DNA from: Sepiola atlantica
Lineage: Eukaryota > Mollusca > Cephalopoda > Sepiida > Sepiolidae
NCBI GenBank assembly: GCA_963556195.1
Contig: OY744547.1
Span: forward strand, 1,092,701 to 1,156,700
Length of the DNA stretch: 64,000 nucleotides
Direction: 5' to 3'
Below the pieces are notes generated by a model that saw only the letters and a program-made list of their open reading frames with translations, searched no databases and had not been told where the DNA came from. Positions 1-10,838 of the stretch are shown here, one piece after another; position 1 is the stretch's first letter; the number at the start of each line of letters is the position of its first letter. The translations under genes and the position numbers were made by a program.

Positions 1-167
1 ATTGAAAACGTTCGTGAAACCTATGGAACATTTATTAATTTTGTTTTTGATTTTAACACAAAAAAAAACATCAGAAAAATTGAAGAAATGTTTTTTTTAG
101 TTATAATTAAACAGACGAATTCTGTTATTTTTAACAATGTTTGCATAAATGAGAAAATGCTGCCTAA

Positions 168-181
168 ACACACACACACAT

Positions 182-222
<41 letters not shown>
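168..222. repeat. (CA)n(TA)n microsatellite
   Basis: A CA run passes directly into an AT run. Simple dinucleotide repeat, no coding content. Confidence 0.95.
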
Positions 223-223
<1 letters not shown>

Positions 224-657
224 TTTTTTTTAGCCTTTCCAAAAAATTTTAACCGTTTTCTAGTCTCGACGTTTACCGAATAATGCAATGATTTTAAAGT
301 GATTCTTCTTACTTTTTGGATTCCATTATTTGCTGGAAGGAATGAACGAGTCGAAGAGAGAAACAAAAGGTGAGTTGTGACTGCGAATGTGACAGTTCGT
401 GTGACAGGGCCAGTTCATGTGACTGCGAAAAGCGAAAGTGGAGTTGATTTCTAACCGATTTTTCCACGAAGAATCACGACAAAGTTTACAACACGCCCAC
501 TTTTTCTATTTATCAAAAAAATCACGTGGGAAACATTAAACGCGTTCGGTAATTAGTAAACAAACATTATTTGTGGACGTTTAGTTATTTTAATTCAATT
601 GTGTTTGAAAAAAAAAAAAAGAAAAAAGAAAAGGCATTTTTTTTTTCAGAATTATGT
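223..657. other. No gene seen
   Basis: A+T-rich spacer with homopolymer runs (for example 608-645). I see no exon, RNA gene or recognisable repeat here. Confidence 0.6.
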
Positions 658-792
658 TTGGTGCTTGTATAGATTGACCCCCATGGCGGATGATATTGGT
701 TCGATAAAATTCGGTAACGACTTACGACAATAACCAAAAAATAAACACACAAAATTAAACTCGAGTTCCTGAAACCGAAAAAAAAAATTGAT
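658..792 (+). repeat. Interspersed repeat, GGTGCTTRTATAGAT-ended, copy 1
   Basis: About 130 bp starting with GGTGCTTGTATAGATT. A sister copy lies at 4270-4400 with the same blocks in order (CCCATGGC, GAC with ACAA.AACC.AAAA, CACACAAAATTAAACTCG). The same end motif bounds the foldback at 18077-18448, so this is probably the terminal part of a DNA transposon relative. Confidence 0.6.
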
Positions 793-868
793 TTATTTAC
801 ATACATTTTTTTGTGAAATGTTACTCTTTATCTATTTTTTTTTTTTGTAGTTATTTTCAGTCCTTATT

Positions 869-1172
869 TACTTGCCTCCCCACGAGGGCAGCGTTAGACA
901 CAAGGTCGGTTTTAATGTGGCGAAAATTCAGTTTCCCATAAACGAAAAGAACTTCCGTGACCTTTTGGTTAGGAGCAAGGTGTGGTATCTGCTCTGATAC
1001 TTCACTTAGTCTATTCTGTCATCGGTCAGTGAAGGAGAAGTCCTTCGAGACTGAGGCAATTCTTATTTTTGTTCCAATCCAAAGTACCCCTTTGGAGGGT
1101 TGAATTTCCCACACATTAAAAATCGACCTATTGTCTAACTCTGCCCTCGTGGGGAGGCAAGTAAATACGGAC
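869..1172 (+). mobile_element. U2-headed SINE-like repeat with an inverted tail copy
   Basis: 951-1172 reads as a degraded U2 snRNA 5' end (GACCTTTTGGTTAGGAGCAAG, then GTGGTATCTGCTCTGATAC), a body containing CGGTCAGTGAAGGAGAAGTCC, and a tail ending GTGGGGAGGCAAGTAAAT. 869-950 is the same tail on the minus strand, so two copies or halves sit head-facing. A further minus-strand tail scrap is at 1206-1225. Family relatives: 24542-24740, 24753-24958, 20030-20372 and 47158-47310. Confidence 0.6.
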
Positions 1173-1296
1173 TTTAGTAGCTGTAATTAATACAAGAGCA
1201 ACTTTAAACACAAGGTCGGTTTTTAATAGGAATGTGCAATAATGGCCGCGACTTATGCTTATTAAAATGGACTTATAAAATTTTATAGGAAACAAA

Positions 1297-1427
1297 CAAA
1301 TGTTACCAAAGGCAAGATAAGTTACTCTTCTACCTAAACGATTTAAAATAAGTTAAAATAAAAATTTAAAAAACTTATCCATTTAGGTAGAAGCGTAAAT
1401 TATCTTGCCTTTGGTAACATTTATTTG
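1297..1427. repeat. Foldback hairpin
   Basis: CAAATGTTACCAAAGGCAAG at the left is mirrored by CTTGCCTTTGGTAACATTTA at the right; arms are about 45-50 bp around an AT-rich loop. The same arm sequence occurs at 4877-4935 and 6612-6680. Confidence 0.8.
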
Positions 1428-1687
1428 TATTTTTCACCCCTTTTTTCTGTTGGATATAGTAACAAATCGCCAAAATGTATTTTTACGTATGAAAAAAATT
1501 ATAATAGAAATTTATAATCACAGCGGTTGAAAAAGAAATTCAGTGAAATTTGAAGAAATTACAGTGCTTCTTTAGAGACGTGGCCGAGACGAAATATGAA
1601 AGGGGAGATAATTCAAACTTTTTATGTTTAATTTATTTCAATAAATCTATTTAAGGTGCTTGTATAGATTAGCGTACATATGAAAAG

Positions 1688-2090
1688 TGCATCATCCGCT
1701 GGTCTCTCCCTCTTAGACAAGGTCCAAAAAAAAGAGTCGCCAACTTGATAGGTCCTTCACTATCCACCAAGCTCCAGCCCCTGTCCCATTGTTGCATCCT
1801 TGTGCCTGTTTTACAAGTACTTTAATGGATTGTTCTCTGAGCTTGCCGAAGAGCCTTCTACTCCAAAAGCTTATTTCCTCGTGCTGCTGGACACTGGAAC
1901 TCCCTCCCTACACCCTGTTTTCCTGACGTTACTGACATGCAGAAATTTAAAACTAATGTAAACAGACATCTCGCTGCACAGCTCCCAATTAAGGTTGATC
2001 CCCCCCCCCCCCCAAGAAAACTTTCACCCTTTTTCTCAGTAGCCCCTTACGTCTACAGTGGCGGCCTGTCTTATTTGGGGTGAACTATGT
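1688..2090 (+). mobile_element. LINE-A 3' end fragment
   Basis: Plus-strand remnant of a non-LTR retrotransposon. Broken reading frames give SLLDKVQKK, VANLIGPSL, LFPRAAGHWNSLP and FKTNVNRHL, the usual C-terminus of a LINE reverse transcriptase. It ends with the LINE-A tail (CCTTACGTCTACAGTGGC, then GGTGAACTATG). A C-run lies at 2000-2013. Not functional. Confidence 0.75.
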
Positions 2091-2117
2091 TAAAAAAAAA
2101 TAACCGGAAAACTCTTT

Positions 2118-2412
2118 AAAATACTTATGTATCAAGCAAAAATAGGTTTGTACACCAAAAATTAGCAAAATCTATCAAGTAGAATTGTAATAAAAAAATA
2201 AAAATCCGTTATATCGTTTAATCGGGTTCGGCCATTGATTCGAGCGAAAAAACACGAAATTCAGATAACTCAGCCTGTCATATTAACAAGTAATAAATCA
2301 ATTGCATTCACCAAAATACGATGAAACTGATTTTTATTTTTAATTAAAATTCTACTCGGTCATTTTTCCTACTTTTTGATGAGGATACTTATTTAAATCT
2401 GCTGCGTAAGTA
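2118..2412. mobile_element. Degraded foldback element related to 18077-18448
   Basis: Left half (CCAAAAATTAGCAAAATC, GTAGAATT, AAAAATCCG) is mirrored in the right half (CTGATTTTTATTTTT, AAAATTCTACTCGG). The block order equals that of the better preserved foldback at 18077-18448. Confidence 0.55.
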
Positions 2413-2512
2413 TATAAAAAAATTTTTTTTGTGGTATTGATAATTTAATACGGACGCTTCTCTGTACAAGAACCCTATTTAATTTTAACGTATCCTAAGA
2501 AGTTTTTTTTTT

Positions 2513-3162
2513 TTAGATTTTTATGTGAACGTGGCTTCCGGTTAAATTTATGACGTCACGTCCGCTACGGATGACCACAAATGTAAAAAAAAAACCCAAA
2601 AAAAACCGTTGTTGTTATGCGATTTATGAGTACTGTTCCTTCGAATTATAGTTTAATAATAACAATACATGTGTTTAATTATTTTTTTTTAGTTTTATGT
2701 AATAATAAACAAATAATATTTCCATTGAAAATACACATTTTCTTATTAATGTAAATGTTTGAAATAAATAAAAACATATGCTACTATAATTAAACATTTT
2801 ATTAGATTAATTTTAACAAACAAATTATCAACCGAAAGTTATTTTTTTAAATATTTGACAAGAAATGACATTTTACGAACCGAAAGTTATTTTTTTTTAA
2901 TATTTGACAAATAATGACATTTTAAGAAATTAATTTTGACAAACAAATTATCAACCAAAAGTTTTTTTTTTTCTTCTTAATAACGTTAGTAAAGTTTCCC
3001 CTGCTACTTCCTCGCATGGCCCTAAATTTTGTTTTACACAGACTCCAGCTAATTTATGAAAATCGCATAAATAAAAACTTTTTTTTTTCATTTGTGGTCA
3101 TCAGTAGCGGACGTGACGTCATAAATTTAACCGGAAGCCACGTTCACATAAAAATCTAAATT
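2513..3162. mobile_element. Non-autonomous DNA element with ~80-bp terminal inverted repeats
   Basis: Left arm 2513-2595 (GTGAACGTGGCTTCCGGTTA, TGACGTCACGTCCGCTACGG) is the reverse complement of the right arm 3085-3162. The interior is AT-rich and contains diverged direct repeats of about 60-70 bp at 2812-2960 (CCGAAAGTTATTTTTTT). No transposase. Confidence 0.8.
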
Positions 3163-3303
3163 TAAAAAAAGCCCAAAACGTGTTCTTCAAGTTACATGCG
3201 TTGGACTAAATAGATTTTAAGTCGAAATATTTCCTCATTTAAAAACATAAAACCATTTTTATCGCATTGTTTACCCCTTCGAACACATCATTTACAGATT
3301 GTG

Positions 3304-3576
3304 AGGTTAATTCGTCGTTTCCCAGCCAAAATGACGGACAATGAATCGTCTGCAGTTTTCCGAATTCACAAATGAGTAAGTACACCCAAATAAATTGTTT
3401 TAAACTAATTTCAAATTTACCTTAAATTAGTTTAAAGGAAATACAGTTAAGAAATTAGTCAAAAACAATTTATTTAGATTTTACTTATTCATTTGTGAGG
3501 TCTAACCCCCCCCCCCCCCCGAAAACTGCAGCCGATTCATTGTCCGCCATTTTGACTGGGAAACGACGAATTAACC
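3304..3576. mobile_element. Palindromic MITE, family GGTTAATTCGTCG, copy 1
   Basis: Arms of about 130 bp: GGTTAATTCGTCGTTTCCCA at the left, TGGGAAACGACGAATTAACC at the right, with GGACAATGAATCG inside. No coding content. A second copy is at 4409-4669. Confidence 0.85.
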
Positions 3577-3656
3577 AAAAGTCGAACTGCCATCGGCCTG
3601 GATTGTTTATAAAGAAATACCTTAAATTTCAACGTTGACAGCTCAAATCACTTAAC

Positions 3657-3659
3657 ATG

Positions 3660-3711
<52 letters not shown>

Positions 3712-3715
3712 CATG
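3657..3715. repeat. (AT)n palindrome with GC clamps
   Basis: CATGCGG, about 46 bases of alternating AT, then CCGCATG: a perfect palindrome that could extrude a cruciform. Confidence 0.9.
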
Positions 3716-4269
3716 ATCGTGTATTTCAAGTTTCCAATAATTTCTCATAATCCGCTGAGAGAACGTGGAAGATTTCTAAATATTATTTAGAAATCCATTT
3801 TTAACATGAGGAAGGGGATTCTAGTGTTCATACACCGATTTTTCCATGATTCATTTGTTATTGACGTTAGTTTCAATATTAAACACAAAAAAAGATCAAT
3901 TTCACATATTCATGAACCAAAAACATGTCAATAAGAAATAAAAAATGTTTCTGTTTACATTTTAAATCTGTTGTTTACTCCTAGAGATTAAAACTTGACA
4001 AAGGAATAAAAGCGTGGAGCACGTGGAAAAAAAACCAAGAAGTGAATTTGGGACCGGAAGTTATAAGAACCGGAAGTGGCACGTGTTTTTGGAGCTCCCC
4101 TGTTTTTAAACTGATTTCGTTAATCTATAACAATGAATTTTAGAAAAACTGCAGGAATTTATTTCTGGAGTTAGCTTGAAGCAAACTGCATAATTCCTTC
4201 GTAAGTGCTAATTTTGTTGTTCCGTTTTTTTTTTTAAATAATTTTTAATTGGTAGTCATCAAAAAGTTT
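3716..4269. other. No gene seen
   Basis: A+T-rich spacer. Two GACCGGAAGTT / AACCGGAAGTG blocks occur at 4051-4080. No exon or named repeat recognised. Confidence 0.5.
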
Positions 4270-4400
4270 TGGTGCTTATATAGATCGGCCCCTATGGCTG
4301 CCGAGATTGGCTCGGTATAATCAGATCAGTTACGACGACAAAAACCGAAAAGCGACCACACAAAATTAAACTCGGATTCCCGAAACAGAACACGAAAAAA
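4270..4400 (+). repeat. Interspersed repeat, GGTGCTTRTATAGAT-ended, copy 2
   Basis: Second copy of the 658-792 repeat, about 75-80% alike by eye, again ending in an A-run. Confidence 0.6.
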
Positions 4401-4408
4401 AAAAAACA

Positions 4409-4669
4409 TGGGTAATTTTCCCTGGCAAAATGGCGGACAATTAATCGGCTGCATTTTTCTGATTTTTTTCCGACCTTGCAAATGAGTAAGTAAACCCAAA
4501 TAAATTGTTTTGGACTAATTTCCCAACTGTATTTCCTTTAAAATAATTTATGGTCAATTTGAAAAATAGTCCAAAACAACTTATTAGGGTTTATTTACTC
4601 ATTTATGAGGTCAGAAAACTTCAGACGATTCATTGTCCGCCATTTTGACTGGGAAACGACGAATTTACC
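4409..4669. mobile_element. Palindromic MITE, family GGTTAATTCGTCG, copy 2
   Basis: Same layout as 3304-3576, with an eroded left terminus and an intact right end GGGAAACGACGAATTTACC. Mid-element AAATAAATTGTTTTGGACT corresponds to the same point in copy 1. Confidence 0.8.
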
Positions 4670-4839
4670 AAAACATCCAATAAATGTCACCAATCGGGCT
4701 AAAATGTAATGTTCTCCCAGTATTTTGTTTAATTTTCGATTTGGGGGCGATTATCAAGGGTCTTCGTGCAGGACTTATAAGCAGGCATTTTTTTTTTTCG
4801 TTCTAATCTAACAGAGTCGACACGCGGTTTATTTTGAAC

Positions 4840-6720
4840 AAAAAAAATGCTTTAAAATAAGTGGAAACACAAATAAACTTATCCAGGTAGGTAGAAGAGT
4901 AACTTATCTTGCCTTTGGTAACATTTATTTGTTGCATATTTGCTATTTCACCCCTTTTTTGGTCTGTTAGTTACAGTAAAAAAAATACCCAAACAAAAAA
5001 CTAAACTGTCCGCGTAAAACACAATAAAAAATTAAATAAGTAAAATGTCTACATCACTAAAACTAGAAAACAATGGCTAAATTCTAGCTTGGTACTTTTT
5101 TGTGACTTCCGTTCTGTGCGTAATAATGGCTCGTTTGGCGGTGAATGCTCTGATAATGTCCCTCATGATTAATGATATGTTAAAAATTCATCACCATAGC
5201 CGGAACTTTTTTATTAGAAGTTTGGGTATCTTTTACGACGCTCAGCAGACTAAAACGCTCAAAAAACAAATATACAACAAATAAAAGAAACTGTAGGCGA
5301 TAAAAGTTATTTTCAAACTTACCTGTTGCATTTGTTTGTATTTTTAACCCGTTCGAAGTGCTATTTATTAGAAACTAAATTGTTCGTCACACCAAAATCG
5401 CAAAATCCAAGATGGCGGTCGTGTGGGGGGGGGGGGTATGTAAGAGAATCACGACCGACCGCCATTTTGTTTTTGTGCAAAAAAAAAACAAGAATTTTTT
5501 TTTTTTACATCCAATAAAAACCCATTTATACTATGTAAAAATATAAACAAATATCATAGCTAAGTAGGAAAATATCTATTCTCGACGTAGGTCGCCTTTA
5601 CTTGTTGCATATTTATGTTTTTAATCACTTTATCGTTCGTTTTCTTGAACCCGTTCACGACTCTGCTGAGCGTCGTATTTATAATTAAAAATGTATGAAG
5701 GTTTCCTATTTTCCAAATACTTAAACGAAGTCGTATATCTGTCAGTAATTGTGTATTTTTAATGCTAGAAAATATGTATTTATTTGTAATAAATGATATT
5801 ATAATAATTTTTTATTTTTTATTTATTAGAGTTCCGTTTTTCTTTATTATTTTTTTTTTATTACGAGTTCCGGTTAACAAAATTCGGTTTATTATTTGTT
5901 GATTAAGATATTAAAAACTTGATTATTTGTTAAAAATTCTGAAAAATAAACAAATTCGGTTTATTATTTGAGTGCTTATTCAGATTAAGGGAGACGTTCG
6001 AAAAATAAAATAAAACAAACTGAGAAATATCTGTTTGATGTACGTACCTGTCACGGAATGAAAATAAATATCCTATACCAAAAATCACGTAAATTTATAA
6101 AGTGTTTTTATTTTTATAAAAGAAAAACAAATTTTATCGATAAACGAATAAGGGGGAAATATCGGCGCCATGTTGTTCATATTCAAGGAAGATAATACGA
6201 ACTTTAGCGAAATAGAGAAATAAAGTCTTTAATTTTAGGTGTTATCTCCCTTAGCTACCTTGAATATAACCAAAAATGCCGCTGATATATCAACATTACC
6301 CGTTTATCGGTAAAATTTCATTTTCTTTTATAAAATAAAAACTCCTTGATTAATTTATGTGAGGTTTGGTATAGGATATATTCATTCCGTCACGGGTGCG
6401 TATTCTTTTTGTTTGTTTTTTTTTGTTGTTGTTTTTTGTTTTTTTTGTTTCTTTTTGTGTTTTTTTTGTTTTTTCTGTTTTTTTCTGGGTTTTTTTTTTG
6501 TTATTTTTTTTTTGTTTTTTCGAAAAAGTTGATTATTTGTTTTTAAAAAAATTCTGGACATTTATAACGACAACTAACAGAACGATAAATGGGTGAAAAA
6601 AAAACAAATAGGCAACAAATAAATGTTACCAAAGGCAAGATAAGTTATTCTTCTACCTACCTGGATAAGTTTATTTGTGTTTTAACTTATTTTAAAGCGT
6701 GTTTTTTAGTTCGATTTAAA
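4840..6720. mobile_element. ~1.9-kb element with long inverted ends
   Basis: 4840-4985 (CTTTAAAATAAGTGG, AACTTATCCAGGTAGGTAG, GCCTTTGGTAACATTTA) is the reverse complement of 6560-6715. The interior holds no convincing coding region, only short AT-rich ORFs and another foldback at 6042-6402. It is best read as a non-autonomous DNA transposon with nested insertions. Confidence 0.6.
6042..6402. mobile_element. Foldback element with ~170-bp arms
   Basis: ACGTACCTGTCACGGAATGA at the left mirrors TCATTCCGTCACGGGTGCGT at the right; further in, TATCCTATACC mirrors GGTATAGGATA. A spacer is at about 6210-6235. No ORF. Confidence 0.85.
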
Positions 6721-6830
6721 ACTAGTATCGAGATGTCACGTGATCAAATATAGCGATTTTTGTGTTTTCAATTTTAGCATGGCGTCGAGCCACTAGTTGT
6801 AAATCGAACTGAAAAACGCTTTAAAATAAT
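6690..6830. repeat. Small foldback next to LINE-A
   Basis: AAAGCGTGTTTTTTAGTTCG and ACTAGT are mirrored by ACTAGT and CGAACTGAAAAACGCTTT about 80 bases on. It abuts the LINE-A tail that follows. Confidence 0.7.
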
Positions 6831-6832
6831 TT

Positions 6833-7613
6833 CACCCCAAACAAGGCAGGCCGCCACTGTAGACATAAGGGGCTACTGAGAATTAGGGTGTAGGTTTTGG
6901 GTGTCATCCTAGGTTGGGAGCTGTGTAGCGAGAATGTCTGTTTACATTAGTTTTAAACCTCTGCATGTCGAAACAGTCGGGGAAACAGGGAGTCAGGAGG
7001 GAGTTCCAGAGGCCGGCAGCACGAGGAAAGAAGCTATTGGAGTAGAAGGCTCTCTAGCATCTGGGGACCTCCACAGTGAATGGATGGGATTGAGCTGATT
7101 GTTGAGTTGGTCTAGTGTATTTATGTCGAGAGGCCATCAGAGTAGCCAGTTCATCGGAGCACAATCCATTGAAGTATTTGTAAAACAATTAAAAGGATGC
7201 AACATTGCGGCGATGGAACAGGGGCTGGAGCTTCGTGGATAGTGAGGGACCTATTAAGTTGGCGACTTTTTTTTTTTTTTGACGTTGTCTAAGAGGGAGA
7301 GACTAGTGGATGATGCACCAGCCCAGATGTGGCAACAATACTCCATGCATGGGTGGATGGTGGCTTTGTAAAGATACAGGATAATGTCAGGTGCAAGGAG
7401 TTTACTAGCATGGTAGAGGGAGCCTACCTTCTTTGCTGCAGCCTTGGCAATGTCTTCAATCCAATTTATGATACCTGTGAAGGTTAGGCCGAGGAGTTTG
7501 AATGTTGAACTCTCGGTTAGGTTGTTATTTGCCATGACAATCGGTGGTTGAAGAGGTTTCTTGTAGTTATTGAAGGAAAGGAGCTTTGTCTTTGCGGCAT
7601 TAAAAGTTACCAA
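6833..7613 (-). mobile_element. LINE-A reverse transcriptase C-terminus and 3' end
   Basis: Minus strand, 7613 down to 7254: [62 protein letters not shown]. This is the late palm and thumb region of a LINE reverse transcriptase (the LEYC.HIW motif is diagnostic). Frame breaks then lead to FFPRAAGLWNSLL, FKTNVNRH and the LINE-A tail at 6833-6900. 5'-truncated and dead. Confidence 0.88.
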
Positions 7614-7648
7614 TCATTTATGACCCCTATCTATTATCTTTATTATCA

Positions 7649-7682
7649 ACTAGCAAAACCTACCCGCCCTCCGGGCAGCAGT
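7649..7682 (-). mobile_element. Helitron-type 3' terminus
   Basis: On the minus strand a GC-rich hairpin (GCCCGGAGGGC) precedes TTTTG-CTAG followed by T, the CTRR|T end of Helitrons. The element body would extend to the right. Inferred from the end motif only. Confidence 0.45.
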
Positions 7683-7689
7683 TAATTGG

Positions 7690-8384
7690 GGGGGGGGGGG
7701 GTAATTAAAAAAAATGTTTTTTTACTCAGAGAATTCCATAATTTTTACAAACTTTGGTAAATTTGTAGATTAACATCTTCAGCTAAATTACGCCCCCCCC
7801 CCTCCTTAAGAATGAGATTCTTCTTTTTAGGGGCTAGATTGTTAGAGCAGTTAATGTTTTAACACTAACCCTAAGTTTGAGTGAACTGCCCTAAAACTGG
7901 CCCGAAAAATTTGAATTTATATTTGAAAATTTTCCCCACTTTAAATGATAAAATAATTGTTTTTTTTTTTTTTTTCTTTTCTTCTTTCCATCAAGTTAAA
8001 AAGGTAGTAATATTTTTTTGGGGGGGGAGGGGGGCGATTTAGCGGCGGATCAAGGGAGACAACCGCACTCTTCCTCCCACGCTTCTGCTTCACCGGTAAA
8101 GTCGTCAGTGAGCACATGCAGTTAAAACTTAAGGTGTTTTAGTTATTTTTCCGATTTATTTATTAAATAACTTTAATTAATTACTGTTAATATAGACGAA
8201 ACTATTTCATATAGACAGCCAACAAAAGCTAATGCAATTCCAAAATTAATAATACTAAACGTTAATTAATTATGAATGGTTTAAAAAATAGTTATGCTAA
8301 TTAGGCAGTCAAAGGGTTCTCTCTTAATATTTTATATTCACTATATATACAGAATATCAAAATCAGGGGTTTTTGCCCCGCCTA
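7690..8384. other. Low-complexity spacer
   Basis: G-run (7688-7700), C-run (7793-7802), T-run (7959-7975) and further G-run. No exon seen. Possibly the body of the Helitron-like element whose end is at 7649. Confidence 0.5.
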
Positions 8385-8670
8385 ATAAACCGGTATCGTC
8401 TGGGCCTTTGGGTCTGGATTTACGCCGGTCTATTGGGGGTTGTTCGTCCTGTGCAGTTCTAGGAGGTGCACTCTCCCAGGCTTTGCCTCCCCTCTTTAGG
8501 GAGGAGTAAGTTTATTGCTTACTGTCTGAGGCGCCCCTACCGGGGAATGCCGACAGGGCTGCCCAGGCAATTTTTAAATGGCCAGAGTGCTCACCTCTCG
8601 AGCGCTGGCTTATCTGATCCCACTTTCCCGACCTTGTGTCACATCTTACCTTGTGGGAGGTAGATAAATA
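8385..8670 (+). mobile_element. SINE-like repeat, type II body without U2 head
   Basis: Shares with 20090-20345 the blocks CTGTGCAGTTCTAGGAGGT, TTTGCCTCCCCTCTTT, GGCGCCCCTACCGGGGAATG and GCTGCCCAGGCAATTTTTAA in the same order. It begins where that copy's U2 head ends, so this one is head-truncated. Confidence 0.7.
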
Positions 8671-9654
8671 AAATCAAAATAGTATGGTTTGTTATTGATT
8701 TAAATAACAGTAACCCGTTTTGATTATAATATAGAAGTGATAAATGAAAAAAACTATTCGCGTTTATTCATTTAGATTATCTTTATTTGACTGAATGTTG
8801 AGACCCGATTTGCTACCCTGGGCACATTTAATATGTTTCAACCCTAACCCTAACGTGAGCACATTTCCACCTTCATGCATGCAGTTTTGGGGAAGTTATC
8901 AGATGTCAAAGAAAGAAAATGCCAAAAATGGCCCATTTCATCCCGGTGTACTAGCATATTTACTCATTCAAAAAGTGTTTTTCTTAAGATTTCATTCGTA
9001 AAAATGAATAGATTTGAACTCCAAACGGTTCATGTTAATCTTAAAAAAACAAAACAAAAACATTTTTATCGCTTATAAACAATTTTTTTATCGCAATCTA
9101 TCCACAACGCGAATCTAGACTTTTACCAGTTTTTTTTTTTTTTTTTTTTTTTAATGACTTTTAATTAAAATTTTATTCGGTGCTTCTTTATTATTATAGG
9201 GAACAGAGGAAAATTTAATTTAGAAGAGTCGGTTAAAAGGGGAGATTATCCCCCAGCAAAAACAAAAAGATAAGAAAATTGAAAAAAAAGAAGTGGATTG
9301 ATTCTTTTTTTTTTTTTCTTTATAAAACTTTTTAAAATTTTATTTTCAATTAGAAAAATGCGTCATTTCACCAATCCCTCATCCCCCCCCCCAAAAAAAA
9401 GTGTTTATATATATATTTTTTTTAACCAAGATAAAAATACAAAATTTATTCTAAAAAAAAAATGTGATCTTACTGAGATTTCATATACAAAACCGAACAA
9501 AGTCATCTTGATAGGATTGATAAAATTACTGACTTTGATCACTGGTTATCTCCCTTTGTTCTTGACATCTTTCAAATAAAAAAAAAAAAACGAACACAAA
9601 TATAATCAGGTTAGCCTAATCTATATAATAAAGTTGTCCCTGTCTGTTCACGAA
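8671..9654. other. No gene seen
   Basis: A+T-rich. One short telomere-like run (AACCCTAACCCTAAC) lies near 8839-8853 and poly-T stretches at 9129-9152 and 9303-9318. No exon or RNA gene recognised. Confidence 0.5.
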
Positions 9655-9735
9655 CTCCTTTCTGTTTTATACTAATGAGTCACCACTTATCAAGGCCAAA
9701 AGCCACTCAAGGATAAAGATTAATGAGATTGTCAG
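9655..9735 (-). mobile_element. LINE-B tail fragment
   Basis: AATGAGTCACCACTTATCAA and GGCCAAAAGCCACTC are the reverse complement of the LINE-B 3' end seen at 39420-39475. Tail only. Confidence 0.6.
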
Positions 9736-9780
9736 AGGGTTGCTGAACTCTATATTTATTTTTTTATTTTTTTTAACTGA

Positions 9781-9902
9781 GTTCACCCTAAACAAGGCAT
9801 GCTACCACCGTAGACGTAAGGGGCTACTGAGAATTAGGGTGAAGGTTTTGGGGGATCATCTTAAATTGGGAGCTGCGCAGCAAGATGCTTGTTCACATTA
9901 GT
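9781..9902 (-). mobile_element. LINE-A tail fragment
   Basis: Reverse complement of the LINE-A 3' end (GTAGACGTAAGGGGCTACTG, AGGGTGAAGG, AGCTGCGCAGC). It stops abruptly where a transposase fragment begins at 9903. Confidence 0.8.
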
Positions 9903-10157
9903 AGGCCATTCTTCTTTGAGAGAGCAACAGTCAATGGTGACACATTCCTTGAAAACTGGTTAATGGGTAAGTTGAGTGAGGAAGAGTCTGACAACTTCAT
10001 TTTCCAACAGGATGGAGCACCACAACGCTGGAGCCTCAGACAATATTTGAACACAACACTGTCAGACAGATGGATTGGACTGCCTGGGCGAGATGATTGC
10101 ATTCTCATGCCCTGGCCTCCCAAGTCTCCAGATCTCACACCCTGCGATTTCTTTTTG
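9903..10157 (+). pseudogene. Mariner/IS630-like transposase, catalytic-core fragment
   Basis: An open stretch translates to RPFFFERATVNG, FIFQQDGAPQRWS, DRWIGLPGRDD, MPWPPKSPDLTPCDFFL. FQQDGAP..W and WPP.SPDLTPCDFFLW are the second Asp and third Asp regions of the DDE_3 (Tc1/mariner-type) transposases. The frame is lost after DFFL, and the N-terminal part is missing. A matching N-terminal piece lies on the opposite strand at 10663-10800. Confidence 0.85.
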
Positions 10158-10214
10158 TGCATCTCCTGTTTTTGCGTTAATCATCTTTCGTTCTTTTGTT
10201 GCTCTTTCAAAGAA

Positions 10215-10665
10215 GAATCGCCGGTGCTTATGCTGTTCAACGGGCGTACGAAGAAATTATTTTTTTATAAAAACAATAATGTATACTTATTAAGCATTAT
10301 ATTGTTACTACCTGTACGAAAAAGTAGAAAAAATTATCCACTAGAACTTTAATTACAAGTATTTTTCCATTCTGCGTATCATAACAGCGATTCATTCAGT
10401 AAGCCTCCATCTTGTTTTTTAAAAAGATTTCAAGGGCAGATAACTGAAATCTTCTTAAAAAACAAGATGGAGGCTTACTGAACGAGTCGCTGTTATGATA
10501 CGCAGAATGGAAAAATACTTGTAATTAAAGTTCTAGTGGATAATTTTTTCTACTTTTTCGTACAGTGAGTAAGAATATAATGCTTAATAAGTATATATTA
10601 TTGTTTTTATATAAAAATAATTTTTTCATATGGCTGTTAATCAGCATAAGCACTGAATCGTCCGT
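10215..10665. mobile_element. Foldback with ~200-bp arms between two transposase halves
   Basis: CGGTGCTTATGCTG at the left is mirrored by CAGCATAAGCACTG at the right; the arms (for example ACTAGAACTTTAATTACAAG and its complement) are nearly identical up to the centre at about 10436. It separates oppositely oriented transposase pieces. Confidence 0.9.
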
Positions 10666-10800
10666 AGACAGCTTTCTTGGATATGGTCTCTTTTCGGAAT
10701 TTTGTGCAAAATGTACGTTGAACACGTGTCCATGATTCAGTTTCTGAAAATTCAAATATGCAAAACGCCTTTTCTGTGTGAGTGAACACATTACTGGGCC
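10663..10800 (-). pseudogene. Mariner/IS630-like transposase, N-terminal HTH fragment
   Basis: Minus-strand frame reads TEKAFCIFEFSETESWTRV, QRTFCTKFRKETISKKAV, YGRF. This is the N-terminal helix-turn-helix pattern (EKAFCV..F..T.S...VQR.FR.KF....PS.K.I) found in front of the DDE_3 core. The same family could account for 9903-10157. Confidence 0.75.
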
Positions 10801-10838
10801 TTAAGAGGTATGAAAATTTCATTAGCATTACAAAAAAC

